A stretch of DNA of 64,000 nt from assembly GCF_903819335.1 (NCBI RefSeq), contig NZ_CAIJDE010000032.1:124001-188000 (forward strand), read 5' to 3'. The first letter of the stretch is position 1; each line of letters starts with the position of its first letter. The translations under genes were made by a program, and so were the position numbers. The notes under the pieces are model-generated. The model made no database searches. It was not told the origin of the DNA and saw nothing but the letters and a program-made list of their open reading frames with translations. Origin of the DNA: Flavobacterium panici (lineage in GTDB: Bacteria; Bacteroidota; Bacteroidia; Flavobacteriales; Flavobacteriaceae). Positions 33,305 through 42,016 of this stretch are shown here, piece by piece.

Positions 33305-34354
33305 TTATAACTGTTTTTCTTTTATTTTAAGAGGTTTTTCGCTAATCTCCTCATACTGATTACGCGAGCGAAAAATATCAAGCGCAAGATAAACTGCTTC
33401 TTTAAACGAATTAAAATCGGCCATGTCTTTTCCAGCAATATCGTATGCTGTGCCATGATCTGGCGATGTTCTAACCTTATTTAGTCCGGCAGTATAATTA
33501 ACTCCTTTTCCAAATGAAAGCGTCTTAAAAGGAATCAATCCCTGATCGTGATACGTTGCTACAATAGCATCATATTTTTCATATTGGCCGCTTCCAAAAA
33601 ATCCATCGGCAGAAAATGGACCAAAAACCATAGTACCGCTGTCAAATATTTTCTTCAAAACGGGTTTTAAGATCAAATCTTCTTCTTTTCCAATAACACC
33701 GCCGTCACCGCTATGAGGATTTAACCCTAAAACTGCGATTTTTGGCTTTACTATACTAAAATCCTGAATAAGGGATTTTCTGACGGTTTCGATTTTTCTG
33801 GTAATTAATTCTTCAGTCAAATGAGATGAAACTTCATTTAACGGAACGTGGTCTGTCAACAAACCAACTCTTAAATTATCCTGAACCATCATCATCAGTG
33901 CATTTCCTTCTAATTCCTGATCCAGATAATCGGTATGTCCCGGAAATTTAAAATCTTCTGACTGGATATTATATTTATTAATTGGTGCTGTAACTAAAAC
34001 ATCAATCAAACCTTCTTTTAAAGCTTTAGTAGCTGCTACAAAAGATTTTATTGCATACTCACCAATTTTTTCATTATTAGTACCTAAATTAATATCTACT
34101 CCTTCTCTCCAAAGATTCAATACATTTACTTTTCCCGGAATTACCTGTTCCAATTTATCAACACCATGAAACTGCACGGTCGAAGTAAAACTTTTTTTAA
34201 CGAAAGAAAGGATTTTAGCATTTGCAAAAATAACAGGTGTACACAATTCTAACATTCGGGAATCTTCGAATGTTTTTAGTATAACTTCGCTTCCAATACC
34301 GTTTAAATCTCCAACTGAAATTCCAACAATTATATTTTCTGCTTTTTTATTCAT
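33305..34354 (-). CDS. pdxA: 4-hydroxythreonine-4-phosphate dehydrogenase
   Basis: PdxA oxidises 4-phosphohydroxy-L-threonine to the amino-ketone used by PdxJ for pyridoxine phosphate. The 349-residue protein has ISVGDLNGIGSEV at the N-terminus, VTAPINKYNIQ, FPGHTDYLDQEL with metal and substrate residues, ATYHDQGLIPFK and the closing TSPDHGTAYDIAGK. It heads the pdxA-yceD-rpmF run and is divergent from riboflavin synthase, with overlapping promoter candidates between them. Confidence 0.95.
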   Translation of the reverse strand: MNKKAENIIVGISVGDLNGIGSEVILKTFEDSRMLELCTPVIFANAKILSFVKKSFTSTVQFHGVDKLEQVIPGKVNVLNLWREGVDINLGTNNEKIGEYAIKSFVAATKALKEGLIDVLVTAPINKYNIQSEDFKFPGHTDYLDQELEGNALMMMVQDNLRVGLLTDHVPLNEVSSHLTEELITRKIETVRKSLIQDFSIVKPKIAVLGLNPHSGDGGVIGKEEDLILKPVLKKIFDSGTMVFGPFSADGFFGSGQYEKYDAIVATYHDQGLIPFKTLSFGKGVNYTAGLNKVRTSPDHGTAYDIAGKDMADFNSFKEAVYLALDIFRSRNQYEEISEKPLKIKEKQL

Positions 34355-34374
34355 GAGCTCAGCTTATTTATTAC

Positions 34375-34395
34375 TAATTTTGATGTGCAAATTTA
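34375..34395. promoter_or_regulatory. Divergent -7 boxes of ribE and pdxA
   Basis: TAATTTTG at 34375-34382 points to the riboflavin synthase gene, and TAAATTTG on the minus strand at 34388-34395 points to pdxA. Both fit TAnnTTTG and lie five bases apart in the 57-base spacer, so the two polymerases would compete. No clear -33 box is seen for either. Confidence 0.45.
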
Positions 34396-34411
34396 GTAAA
34401 ATAAAACTACA

Positions 34412-35002
34412 ATGTTTACAGGAATTATTGAAACCCTTGGAAGAATCCACGAAATACAAAAAGACAAAAACAATCTGCATGTTACTGTTGAGTCTTCGAT
34501 CACTAACGAATTAAAAATTGACCAGAGCGTTTCGCATAACGGAATATGCCTTACGGTTGTTGCTATAAAAGATTCACACTATACAGTTACTGCTATTGAA
34601 GAAACGATTTTAAAAACCAATATTGGCGACTGGAAAGCTAATGACATTGTAAATCTAGAAAGAGGAATGAAGCTTGGCGACCGTCTTGACGGACATATTG
34701 TTCAGGGCCACGTAGACCAAACGGGAACTTGTACCAAAATTGAAGAAGCAAACGGAAGCTGGAATTATACTTTTGAATACAATCAAACTTTAAACAATAT
34801 TACAATTGAAAAAGGATCAATTACTGTAAACGGAGTCAGTTTAACTGTTGTAAATTCTAAAACAAACGAATTTAGCGTTTCGATAATCCCTTATACTTTT
34901 GAAAATACCAATTTTAAAGATTTCAAAGTAGGTACTAAAATAAATTTAGAGTTTGATGTTGTTGGAAAATACATTTCAAGACTCTACGCGATTAACAAAT
35001 AA
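34412..35002 (+). CDS. ribE: Riboflavin synthase, alpha chain
   Basis: The enzyme dismutates two 6,7-dimethyl-8-ribityllumazine molecules to riboflavin and a pyrimidine. The 196-residue protein begins with MFTGIIETLGRI and consists of two lumazine-binding barrels, with VSHNGICLTV and ITVNGVSLTVV as the repeated substrate motifs and GHIVQGHVDQTG between them. Length is normal. No other rib gene is near. A bidirectional terminator follows. Confidence 0.96.
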   Translation: MFTGIIETLGRIHEIQKDKNNLHVTVESSITNELKIDQSVSHNGICLTVVAIKDSHYTVTAIEETILKTNIGDWKANDIVNLERGMKLGDRLDGHIVQGHVDQTGTCTKIEEANGSWNYTFEYNQTLNNITIEKGSITVNGVSLTVVNSKTNEFSVSIIPYTFENTNFKDFKVGTKINLEFDVVGKYISRLYAINK

Positions 35003-35021
35003 TCAAGAAAAATTACTGCAT

Positions 35022-35055
35022 AAAAAAAGCTTCGATTTAAATTGAAGCTTTTTTT
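35022..35055. terminator. Bidirectional terminator
   Basis: AAAAAAAGCTTCGAT and ATTGAAGCTTTTTTT pair with one G-T wobble. It serves riboflavin synthase and the convergent small gene, whose stop codon lies inside the stem. Confidence 0.85.
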
Positions 35056-35288
35056 ATTTTGTTTCGGTATATAATTGTCATTCCTAAAACGAATCCTGCT
35101 GCAATTAGATACGGTATATGATCATTAATTGGCAAACCTGGAGGCGTTATATCATCATCATCAGTTGTTGATGCTGTTCCTGATGTTTTAGCTGCTTGGG
35201 GCGGCGGTGGCGGCGTGTTGTCAGCAAAAGTAACCGACACACTCGATACAATTAAAAAAAGTGCTAATAATATATTCCTTATCTTCAT
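35037..35288 (-). CDS. Small exported Pro-rich protein with a C-terminal anchor
   Basis: The 83-residue product has a signal peptide (cleavage near TFAD, residue 23), a PPPPP run, an Asp-rich segment (DDDD) with PGLPIND and a C-terminal hydrophobic helix (YLIAAGFVLGMTIIY) with a basic tail KIKKASI. This layout of PGLPID-type word, hydrophobic helix and basic end is common in small flavobacterial envelope proteins and resembles a sorting or anchor signal. The role is unknown. Confidence 0.65.
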   Translation of the reverse strand: MKIRNILLALFLIVSSVSVTFADNTPPPPPQAAKTSGTASTTDDDDITPPGLPINDHIPYLIAAGFVLGMTIIYRNKIKKASI

Positions 35289-35845
35289 AGGTTAAACGTG
35301 CTGAAATTCAATAAATAATACTAGGGGCAAATATTTTTATAGAGATACATCACAAAAATGTTATCTACACGGAAATTCTTTGGCAAAAGTATACGATTTT
35401 TACAAAAAAACAACTTTAAAATCAATAAAGTGATGTAAAAATAATATACGTAATACTGAGAGACTTAGATCTAAAAACAACAAAATTCAGATAAAAAACA
35501 TCTAAAAATCTATTTATCTTTTTCATTTTCCTTACTTACAAAACATATATTAAACTCTGTATTTCAGACATTTATTGTACATAAACTCAAATTTTAAAAT
35601 CAAAAGGGATTTTAAGCAAGACTTTAAAATTTCTTAAAAAACGCAGCCAGATATTTTTTTTTAAAAAACTGGCTAAATTTCAATAAGTCAGAAAGAACTG
35701 TAGTTTAAAACGCTGAAAAAATATTAAATTCTTTCTTTTTCAAATTCTAAGAACAATCAAATATTTTTGAATTAATATATTTGCATTCAATAAATTCATA
35801 AAAAAGACCTTAAGACTTCTTTGAGTCAAAAACAGCCATTAATAA
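35289..35845. other. AT-rich gap without a gene
   Basis: This 557-base stretch has no open frame of note and is even richer in A and T than nearby spacers. It holds an imperfect hairpin (AGCCAG at 35645-35650 with CTGGCT at 35669-35674, A/T-rich loop) and a candidate promoter at its right end. It may mark the left edge of an acquired block holding the methyltransferase. Confidence 0.6.
35776..35783 (+). promoter_or_regulatory. Candidate -7 box of the methyltransferase gene
   Basis: TATATTTG fits TAnnTTTG and gives a leader of about 55 bases. No -33 TTTG is at the right distance. Confidence 0.4.
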
Positions 35846-36835
35846 ATGAAAAATAAATATACAGTTGGAAGTTTGTATGCAGGCGTAGGCGGTATATGTT
35901 TAGGTTTTGAAAAAGCTGGTTTTAATTTGAAATGGGCCAATGAATTTGACAAAAAAGCCTGCGTTACCTACAGAAACAATTTCAAACATAATCTAATTGA
36001 AGGCGATGTCATGGATCTTGATGTAAAAACGCTTGAACAAGTAGATATTTTAACTGCCGGTTTTCCCTGTCAGCCTTTTTCACTTGCCGGTCACCGAAAA
36101 GGTTTTGATGACAGAAGAGGAAATCATTTTTTTAAGATTCTGGATTTCATTGACGAAATAAGACCCAAAGTGGTTTTTCTTGAAAATGTCAAAAATCTAA
36201 AAGGGCACGATAAAGGGAACACATTAAAAGTTATAAAAAGCGAAATCAAAAAGCGCAATTATACTTTTGACAGTTCTATTTTAAACACCAAAGATTTTGG
36301 AAATACGCCGCATAACAGAGAGCGACTTTTCATGATTGCTTTTGACAAAGACTTCTTAAATAATAAAAGTTTTAAGTTTAAATTCCCTGAAAAGGAACAA
36401 TTAACGAAGTCTATTAAAGATTTAATTATTACAGAAAAAGTTTCTGATAAATTTTATTATGGCGAGGAGAAGTACATGTACAATAAACTAAAGGAAGCGG
36501 TTGTAAACAAGAATCACATCTATCAATTTAGAAGACAATATGTTAGAGAAAACAAATCGGGCTTATGCCCTACTCTAACAGCCAATATGGGAACGGGCGG
36601 ACACAACGTCCCGATCATTACAACCGATTTTGGCTTTAGAAAACTGACTCCAAGAGAATGTTTTAGACTTCAGGGCTTTCCTGATGATTACAAACTGCCT
36701 CCAATTTCCAATTCAAGCTTATATAAACAAGCAGGAAATTCGGTTAGCATGCCGGTTATTCAAAGACTGGCTGAAGAAATTTTTAAGGTTATCCAAAAAG
36801 TCGAAGCAAAAGAAAAGAAGAAAGAAAAAGTATAA
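35846..36835 (+). CDS. DNA (cytosine-5) methyltransferase
   Basis: The 329-residue enzyme methylates C5 of cytosine in a short DNA site. All core motifs are present: SLYAGVGGICLGFEKAG (motif I, 9-25), GFPCQPFSLAG with catalytic Cys75 (motif IV), FLENVKN (motif VI), NTPHNRERLFMIA (motif VIII), RKLTPRECFRLQGFPDDY (motif IX) and YKQAGNSVSMPV (motif X). The target domain lies between VIII and IX; the recognised site cannot be read. It is convergent with a Vsr endonuclease two bases away. No restriction endonuclease gene is recognised next to it. Confidence 0.95.
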   Translation: MKNKYTVGSLYAGVGGICLGFEKAGFNLKWANEFDKKACVTYRNNFKHNLIEGDVMDLDVKTLEQVDILTAGFPCQPFSLAGHRKGFDDRRGNHFFKILDFIDEIRPKVVFLENVKNLKGHDKGNTLKVIKSEIKKRNYTFDSSILNTKDFGNTPHNRERLFMIAFDKDFLNNKSFKFKFPEKEQLTKSIKDLIITEKVSDKFYYGEEKYMYNKLKEAVVNKNHIYQFRRQYVRENKSGLCPTLTANMGTGGHNVPIITTDFGFRKLTPRECFRLQGFPDDYKLPPISNSSLYKQAGNSVSMPVIQRLAEEIFKVIQKVEAKEKKKEKV

Positions 36836-36837
36836 AA

Positions 36838-37278
36838 TCAACTCTTTTTTTCTTCTGTTTTTATTTTTGAAGATTCAATTTCTTCTTGAATTTTTGCCAC
36901 ACAAGTATCCAATTCTTTTTGAACTTCTTTACTCCAAAACCGAATTACTTTCCATTTTTTCGAAATCAAAAAAGCGTTGACTTCAATATCACGTTTCCTA
37001 TTTCGTTCGATTTTCGGAATCCAATAATCACGATTTGATTTGATTCGCAATTGCTGCGTTTCCCAATCTTTACCGTGAAAAAATTCGCTGTCAATAAAAA
37101 TGGCGATTTTATACTTTGCAAAAGTCAAATCCGGCTTACCGAATATTTTTTTATTATTCTTTCGATAGCGATAACCCAATTCCCACAAAGCTTTGGCAAG
37201 CCTGACTTCTTGCGTAGTTAACGTGCTTTTTATAGCCTGCATATTTTTTCTCCGTTGTTCGGGAGTTAAATTATCCAT
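36838..37278 (-). CDS. vsr: Very short patch repair endonuclease
   Basis: Vsr nicks next to T:G mismatches that arise when 5-methylcytosine deaminates, starting repair back to C:G. The 146-residue protein has LTPEQRRKNMQAIKSTLTTQE at the start, RYRKNNKKIFGKPDLTFAKYKIAIFI with the metal-binding Asp near residue 50, then EFFHGKDW. The usual DGCFWHGC reads DSEFFHGK here, so the zinc-binding Cys is missing in this place. It serves the neighbouring methyltransferase. Confidence 0.92.
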   Translation of the reverse strand: MDNLTPEQRRKNMQAIKSTLTTQEVRLAKALWELGYRYRKNNKKIFGKPDLTFAKYKIAIFIDSEFFHGKDWETQQLRIKSNRDYWIPKIERNRKRDIEVNAFLISKKWKVIRFWSKEVQKELDTCVAKIQEEIESSKIKTEEKKS

Positions 37279-37380
37279 CTGAAGATCAAATTTGTTTCTG
37301 ACACATAAAGTTAGGTATTTAAGAAATATGGAAGTTTAATTATTCTTGCGTAAAAATTTCATTTTTCACAGCTAAAAACA

Positions 37381-37412
37381 AAAAAGCCTCTACATTTCTG
37401 TAAAGGCTTTTT
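37381..37412 (-). terminator. Terminator of the XRE gene
   Basis: AAAAAGCCTCTACA and TGTAAAGGCTTTTT pair best in the minus-strand transcript, where the one mismatch becomes a G-U pair. An almost identical hairpin lies at 38018-38047. Confidence 0.8.
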
Positions 37413-37432
37413 GAATAAGATTTATTCTTAAA

Positions 37433-37837
37433 TTATTTATTGATTAGCTTTTCAAGCCTTTGCATCATTTCATCTTTCTCTTTTAACATTCTCTCATACA
37501 GACCAATCTTTTCTTCGTGAAGCTTTAAAATTTCTTGTAATGGATTAACATTATAAGTGCCACCAGAATTACCGATAAATGCTTCATCGTGAAAAATATT
37601 TGAAATAATATTAATTGCCTGCTCCTCATCAAAATTCTGAAAGGCTTCAACAGGAATCTTTAATACAGCAGAAATTTGTTTCAGCAGATTTTCTTCAATT
37701 ACATCTTTCTGCTCCAGTAGAGAAATTTTCTTTTGATTCCAGTCTTCTCCCAAATCATAAGCCAATGCCTCTTGCTTTATATTAAGCATTTCTCTGAAAC
37801 GTTTTACGTTTCTTCCCTGATGTATTTTTTGTTCCAT
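37433..37837 (-). CDS. XRE-family regulator, paralogue of 16155-16556
   Basis: The 134-residue protein has a Cro/CI-type helix-turn-helix (about 10-65, MLNIKQEALAYDLGEDWNQKKIS) and a C-terminal coiled coil (NPLQEILKLHEEKIGLYERM). Between them stand FHDEAF and a Gly/Asn-rich turn, as in the paralogue at 16155. It is not a typical restriction-modification controller, which would be shorter, though it lies beside the methyltransferase/Vsr pair. Targets are unknown. Confidence 0.78.
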   Translation of the reverse strand: MEQKIHQGRNVKRFREMLNIKQEALAYDLGEDWNQKKISLLEQKDVIEENLLKQISAVLKIPVEAFQNFDEEQAINIISNIFHDEAFIGNSGGTYNVNPLQEILKLHEEKIGLYERMLKEKDEMMQRLEKLINK

Positions 37838-38017
37838 AATGAATATTAATTTTTCTAAAGCCCTAAATATAAGGGCACGCGAATTAAAAATCTGATTTTC
37901 AAAGATAGAAAAATATCCTTTAAAACATTCTTTTGTCAGATATTATCGATATTTTGAAGAAGCTTCTCTTTTAAAGAATTGGAATAGATGTATATAAATC
38001 CTTTGTCGTAAGAAAAC

Positions 38018-38047
38018 AAAAAAGCCTCTACATTTCTGTAAAGGCTT
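38018..38047 (-). terminator. Terminator behind the CAT-anticodon tRNA
   Basis: The hairpin AAAGCCTCTACATTTCTGTA with AAGGCTTT repeats the terminator at 37381-37412 and lies 17 bases beyond the tRNA 3' end on the minus strand. The two copies share a 30-base identical core. Confidence 0.75.
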
Positions 38048-38063
38048 TCTATTTCTAAAGAAG

Positions 38064-38137
38064 TGGTCCCACCTGGGCTCGAACCAGGGACCACCTGATT
38101 ATGAGTCAGGTGCTCTAACCAGCTGAGCTATAGGACC
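38064..38137 (-). tRNA. tRNA with CAT anticodon (elongator Met, or Ile2 if lysidine-modified)
   Basis: The 74-base minus-strand sequence folds as a cloverleaf: acceptor GGTCCTA with TGGGACC, D arm GCTC/GAGC, anticodon stem CCTGA/TCAGG with loop CTCATAA, T arm CCTGG/CCAGG. The first pair is G1-C72, so it is not an initiator tRNA. CAT anticodon tRNAs of this kind are either elongator methionine or isoleucine-2; the sequence alone does not settle it for me. CCA is not encoded. Confidence 0.93.
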
Positions 38138-38283
38138 GGTTTAGAGGATGCAATATTACTACTATTTTTCGTTCACTCCAAATATTTTAAGACATGATTT
38201 GCATTTAATTTCAATTCAAAGTCCCAGTATTCAAAACAAGATTGATTTTCAAGACCTTATTTAAAAACAAAAAGTGATATTTT

Positions 38284-38688
38284 TTATTTAATTTCCTGAC
38301 AAAGCTCCACCAAAACGCCATTTGTGTTCTTCGGATGCAGGAAAACTACCAATTTATTGTCGGCACCTTTCTTCGGGACTTCGTTTATCAGCACAAAACC
38401 TTCACTTTTTAAGCGTGAAATTTCGGCATGAATATCATCAACATCAAAAGCGATGTGATGAATTCCTTCTCCTTTCTTTTCCAGAAACTTTGCAATTGGA
38501 CTTTCGGGATTTGTCGCCACTAAAAGTTCAATCTTGTTATTTCCGGTTTGAAAAAACGAAGTCAAAACGCCTTCACTTTCTACCGCTTCCATTTTATAAG
38601 ACGGAACGCCAAGCATTTTTTCGAACAATACATTTGCATCATCCATATTTTTTACCGCGATTCCGATATGTTCTATTTTATTAACCAT
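38284..38688 (-). CDS. mce: Methylmalonyl-CoA epimerase
   Basis: The enzyme interconverts the R and S forms of methylmalonyl-CoA between propionyl-CoA carboxylase and the B12 mutase. The 134-residue protein is a glyoxalase-fold member with IEHIGIAVKNM (metal His7), the internal GNNKIELLVA, EGIHHIAFDVDDI (second metal His) and NGVLVELCQ (metal Glu). This layout is diagnostic of the family. It is followed by a nine-base gap and an unrelated lipoprotein gene. Confidence 0.92.
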   Translation of the reverse strand: MVNKIEHIGIAVKNMDDANVLFEKMLGVPSYKMEAVESEGVLTSFFQTGNNKIELLVATNPESPIAKFLEKKGEGIHHIAFDVDDIHAEISRLKSEGFVLINEVPKKGADNKLVVFLHPKNTNGVLVELCQEIK

Positions 38689-38697
38689 GACTTTCTA

Positions 38698-41055
38698 TTA
38701 TTGATTAATGTAAGTATTAAAATAACCGCATTCAGCAATTACATCTTTATAGTATTGAGTGTCTGAATAATCCTTTTTCAAGGTTTTAAAACCGTTCCAG
38801 GCAATAAAATTAATTTTATCATCTTCAATACTCCACCAGTTTGTAACATTATTGTATTTATTATTATAATATTCGTTTCGTTCGCATTTAGCAATCAAAT
38901 ACACACATTTTGCTTTTTGCTCTTTTGTCGTTGCAGCCTGCAGCGCTTTTTGATAATAGGTTTTAGAAACATCACAATTCGTAATCATTTTTTTCATCGA
39001 ATCTCTAAACGAATATGGACTTGAACCGTAACCTACAATACTAATTTCATAAAAAGTTCTTCCGTTTCCAAAATGCGAAATATTATAAAATGCATTCCCC
39101 AGCAGTAAACTATTCGTATAAACATCTTCTTTTTGAGCCAGTTTATCCTGCATTTCTTTTACGGTATTTAGAAAATCAATAAAAGTATATTTTCTTTTTT
39201 GATACGCCGCATGATCGCAATCGTGACAATCTTTAATACTTCCGTTAAACGGATTCCCTAAAAATTTATAATACTGAACCGAATCAGTTTCCTTCATAAA
39301 AGTAATCGCTTCAGGAATTTTATTTTTAAAAGTTGCCTGAACCGCTTGGAAATTGCTAATATCTTTCAATTTTAAACTATAAATTCCAGCACCAATTTTT
39401 TCAATTTCGGTTTTATTTGGCTTTGCTAAAAACGTTTTTATATCCAGCAGATTTTTTTCATTGTCATAAAATGCATTTCCGTCATTCCAGTAACTGTAAC
39501 GTGATTCACCAAAAATCTCCGACATTACCGGATCTGATTTTCCTTTATAAAGTGCAGACAAATAACTTCTGCTCCATGAAGAAGCATTTTGATAACGAAA
39601 CTCTCCTTCTTTATATGTTTTTGGAAGTTCATAATACAGCCAGTTTAAATCGGCAAGAATTGTTTTCTCATTTTTATCCGTCAGTTTATCAATTTTATTC
39701 AAATTATTTACAAAACGCAATAAACGAAGCTGCATTCCCGCCAATTCTGTTTTCGGAAGTGTTTTTACTGCTTTATCAAAACTTTTATCCGCATTTGCAT
39801 AATCGCCTTTTAAAGTTTGTAGATATCCCAAAGACAAATCCCATAAATAAGGTCTTGCCGTATTATCTGCTGCCGAAATTTTGGCAATTAAATCAAAAGC
39901 ACTTTTATCTATTTTAGATTGATTTTCGGTTTTATTCTCCGCAACCGTTTGGTTTTTCACCGGCTGATTTTCTTCTGCTTTTTGCTGAAATGAATTATTA
40001 AGCGCTTGTTCTTGTTTGTTTACCAATCTTGTGGCCAGATAATTTAAGTGTTCACTTTTTGGATCTAACTCATAAATTTTTTCAATAGCTTGTTTTTCAT
40101 CTTTATAAAATCCGTGAATCGCCCAAAGCGCCGCTTTCTCTTTATTATTTTTTGCCATTGCCAGCGATTTTGTCCAGTCAGCTTCATTTTTGGGATGAAA
40201 ACTATAAGCCGTAACAATTCTCAGTTCCGGACATTTATCAAAAACCTGTGCGTACAAATAATTCGAAACTGCATATTTTTTCTGCTGATAATTAATTCCG
40301 GCAACGTATGAAAGTGCACGATAATACAATACATTTTTAGGAACAGAACTTTCGGTTTTATTAAAAAAGTCAATTGCTTTTTGTTTGCTGTTGCTGTAAA
40401 AACGAGCTTTCATCGTTAGAAACCAATATCTGTTTTTCAAAAACGAATCTGCAGTTGTGTTGTAAACATTTTCGATCGACTGAATCATTTGCAAATCATT
40501 AAAAGTTTTGGCCACAACAGGATCGTAACTCCAATAATCTTCGCCAATTGAAACCGTTTCTATTTTTTGAGCCAAATACAAAAACTCCACAAAGCTTTTC
40601 ACTTTTGCATCTTTCAACGGCATTTTTTTGCCCCATTTTACAGAGGAAGCATTTTGCTTTTTGTTTTTATAGAAGACATGAAGGTCTGTGATTTCTTCTT
40701 TGTTTTTAATGGTGTTTTTTTCATCAGAATAATATCTTGGCTTATCATCTCCAATTAAAAAATAATTTACAGTCGTAGTATCAACAACACCTTTTAGATA
40801 AGTTCCCCAATCTGATTTTATGTTTTCATTGAAACGGGAATTGTGTTTCGTGTCAAAACCAACTCCGTAAAAAATATCTCCGGCCAAAAACAAGGGCGAA
40901 TATGATTTATCTGCAAAAGTTTCGGGCGTGAAATTAGAGTTGTATCCAAAAAAATCCCAATCGTCACCGCCGCCGCAGGCATTTAGTATTCCGTAAACCG
41001 AAAGTATCGTAACACTAGAAACAAGAAATAACTTGCTCAAAAATATTCTTTTCAT
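38698..41055 (-). CDS. Large lipoprotein with TPR-like helical repeats, unknown
   Basis: The 785-residue product has a lipoprotein signal with Cys in LNACGGG (about residue 27). The mature part is mostly helical with TPR-like stretches (for example NYLYAQVFDKCPELR, ANADKSFDKAVKTLPKTELAG, SKTYYQKALQAATTKEQKAKCVYLIAKCERN given in parts), a Gln/Glu-rich spacer near 350-380 and a CHDCDHA motif near residue 610. It starts inside the upstream gene (41-base overlap), so the two are co-translated. No known function; a scaffold or trafficking role would fit TPRs. Confidence 0.7.
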   Translation of the reverse strand: MKRIFLSKLFLVSSVTILSVYGILNACGGGDDWDFFGYNSNFTPETFADKSYSPLFLAGDIFYGVGFDTKHNSRFNENIKSDWGTYLKGVVDTTTVNYFLIGDDKPRYYSDEKNTIKNKEEITDLHVFYKNKKQNASSVKWGKKMPLKDAKVKSFVEFLYLAQKIETVSIGEDYWSYDPVVAKTFNDLQMIQSIENVYNTTADSFLKNRYWFLTMKARFYSNSKQKAIDFFNKTESSVPKNVLYYRALSYVAGINYQQKKYAVSNYLYAQVFDKCPELRIVTAYSFHPKNEADWTKSLAMAKNNKEKAALWAIHGFYKDEKQAIEKIYELDPKSEHLNYLATRLVNKQEQALNNSFQQKAEENQPVKNQTVAENKTENQSKIDKSAFDLIAKISAADNTARPYLWDLSLGYLQTLKGDYANADKSFDKAVKTLPKTELAGMQLRLLRFVNNLNKIDKLTDKNEKTILADLNWLYYELPKTYKEGEFRYQNASSWSRSYLSALYKGKSDPVMSEIFGESRYSYWNDGNAFYDNEKNLLDIKTFLAKPNKTEIEKIGAGIYSLKLKDISNFQAVQATFKNKIPEAITFMKETDSVQYYKFLGNPFNGSIKDCHDCDHAAYQKRKYTFIDFLNTVKEMQDKLAQKEDVYTNSLLLGNAFYNISHFGNGRTFYEISIVGYGSSPYSFRDSMKKMITNCDVSKTYYQKALQAATTKEQKAKCVYLIAKCERNEYYNNKYNNVTNWWSIEDDKINFIAWNGFKTLKKDYSDTQYYKDVIAECGYFNTYINQ

Positions 41056-42016
41056 AACTTTTTAAATTGAATTCGTCTAAATCGTAAAATATAATTTCTT
41101 TTGGGGCTTTCGCCGAATTTTCGCTTAAGTCTTCTCCCATTTCTTTTAAATCATCGGCAGAAATCGATTCTATTTTAAGGAGATCGTTTTCTTCATAATA
41201 AACACCATTTTTATAATTTGATTGTCTGGCTTTAAAAAAAATGGAATTTATCTGAACAAAGTTTTTATCCTTTTTGAGTTCGCTGAAATTCAGTTTCGAA
41301 CGAAGTCCAACAACTTTATTATTTCTGATATGAACCGCCCACGAATATATTGGCAATGCATAATCAAGATTAAGCGGATATTTCTTTAAACTCTTCAAAT
41401 AATTTGCCGAGATTTTTTGGCTGTAAATAGAATTTAAGGAATCCGGAGCGATAGTTCCCATATTGTAAAACATTAAAACGCCATGATCTACATTCGGGAT
41501 TTTCGTTTTTCTGAAATATTTAACCTGATGAAGCCTTATTGTGGCTGAGAGTTTTTTCTGCGAAAGCTTTTTAATCTGTTCAATAAATTTAAGATAATTG
41601 TCCTTACTGTTTAATGTCCAGTCGCAGTCAATTTGAATTTCGGTATAATTGATTTTATTCTTTTTATTGATTTCGTCAATTAAATGAATCGTCTTTTTAG
41701 CCAGATCTTCAATATCAAGATTGGTTTGCAGCATTACTTTATTCTGAATAAAAACCACGGGAACAATTTCAAAACTGGTATTTTCCTGAAAATGAATTGG
41801 ACTTATAGGAATTGGAGATTGCGTTTCGGGATGAAGTCCGATATCAAAATAACGAACATAGAGTTTGTGAACGTCATTCTCTTTTAAAACTTCTTTTTCT
41901 GTTTGAGAAAATTTCAAATTGGTTTTCCAATAATAAAAAGCAATTACAGGTTTGTTATTTTTACTGCAGGCAGAAAACAAAACAACCATTAAAACCAAGA
42001 AAATTCTTTTTATCAA
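41015..42016 (-). CDS. Lipoprotein with a TIM-barrel-like domain, unknown
   Basis: The frame opens at a TTG at 42014-42016; the first ATG nine codons later would leave too short a signal peptide, so the TTG start is kept. The 333-residue product has a lipobox LFSAC (Cys 17). The mature part alternates strand and helix: VIAFYYWKTNLKF, KLYVRYFDIGL, IVPVVFIQNKV, EIQIDCDWT, LSATIRLHQVKY, GVLMFYNMGT, LDYALPIYSWAV. This is a TIM-barrel pattern such as glycoside hydrolases have, but I cannot name the catalytic residues. The end overlaps the next gene by 41 bases. Confidence 0.68.
   Translation of the reverse strand: MIKRIFLVLMVVLFSACSKNNKPVIAFYYWKTNLKFSQTEKEVLKENDVHKLYVRYFDIGLHPETQSPIPISPIHFQENTSFEIVPVVFIQNKVMLQTNLDIEDLAKKTIHLIDEINKKNKINYTEIQIDCDWTLNSKDNYLKFIEQIKKLSQKKLSATIRLHQVKYFRKTKIPNVDHGVLMFYNMGTIAPDSLNSIYSQKISANYLKSLKKYPLNLDYALPIYSWAVHIRNNKVVGLRSKLNFSELKKDKNFVQINSIFFKARQSNYKNGVYYEENDLLKIESISADDLKEMGEDLSENSAKAPKEIIFYDLDEFNLKSYEKNIFEQVISCF

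Noticed and set aside
35289..35845. Missed gene or structured RNA in the long gap
   Set aside because: I find no open frame with a start and only one weak hairpin; base composition alone does not support an RNA gene.
36684..36980. 98-codon frame across the methyltransferase and Vsr ends
   Set aside because: It overlaps the motif IX-X coding region and the Vsr tail; the Lys/Leu/Phe-rich end is antisense to Vsr.
37433..37837. Restriction-modification controller protein
   Set aside because: It is larger than typical C proteins, has a coiled-coil tail and a paralogue far from any methyltransferase.
39417..39917. 166-codon frame opposite the TPR-like lipoprotein
   Set aside because: No signal, no motif, and amino acid content typical of the complement of Lys/Asn-rich coding DNA.
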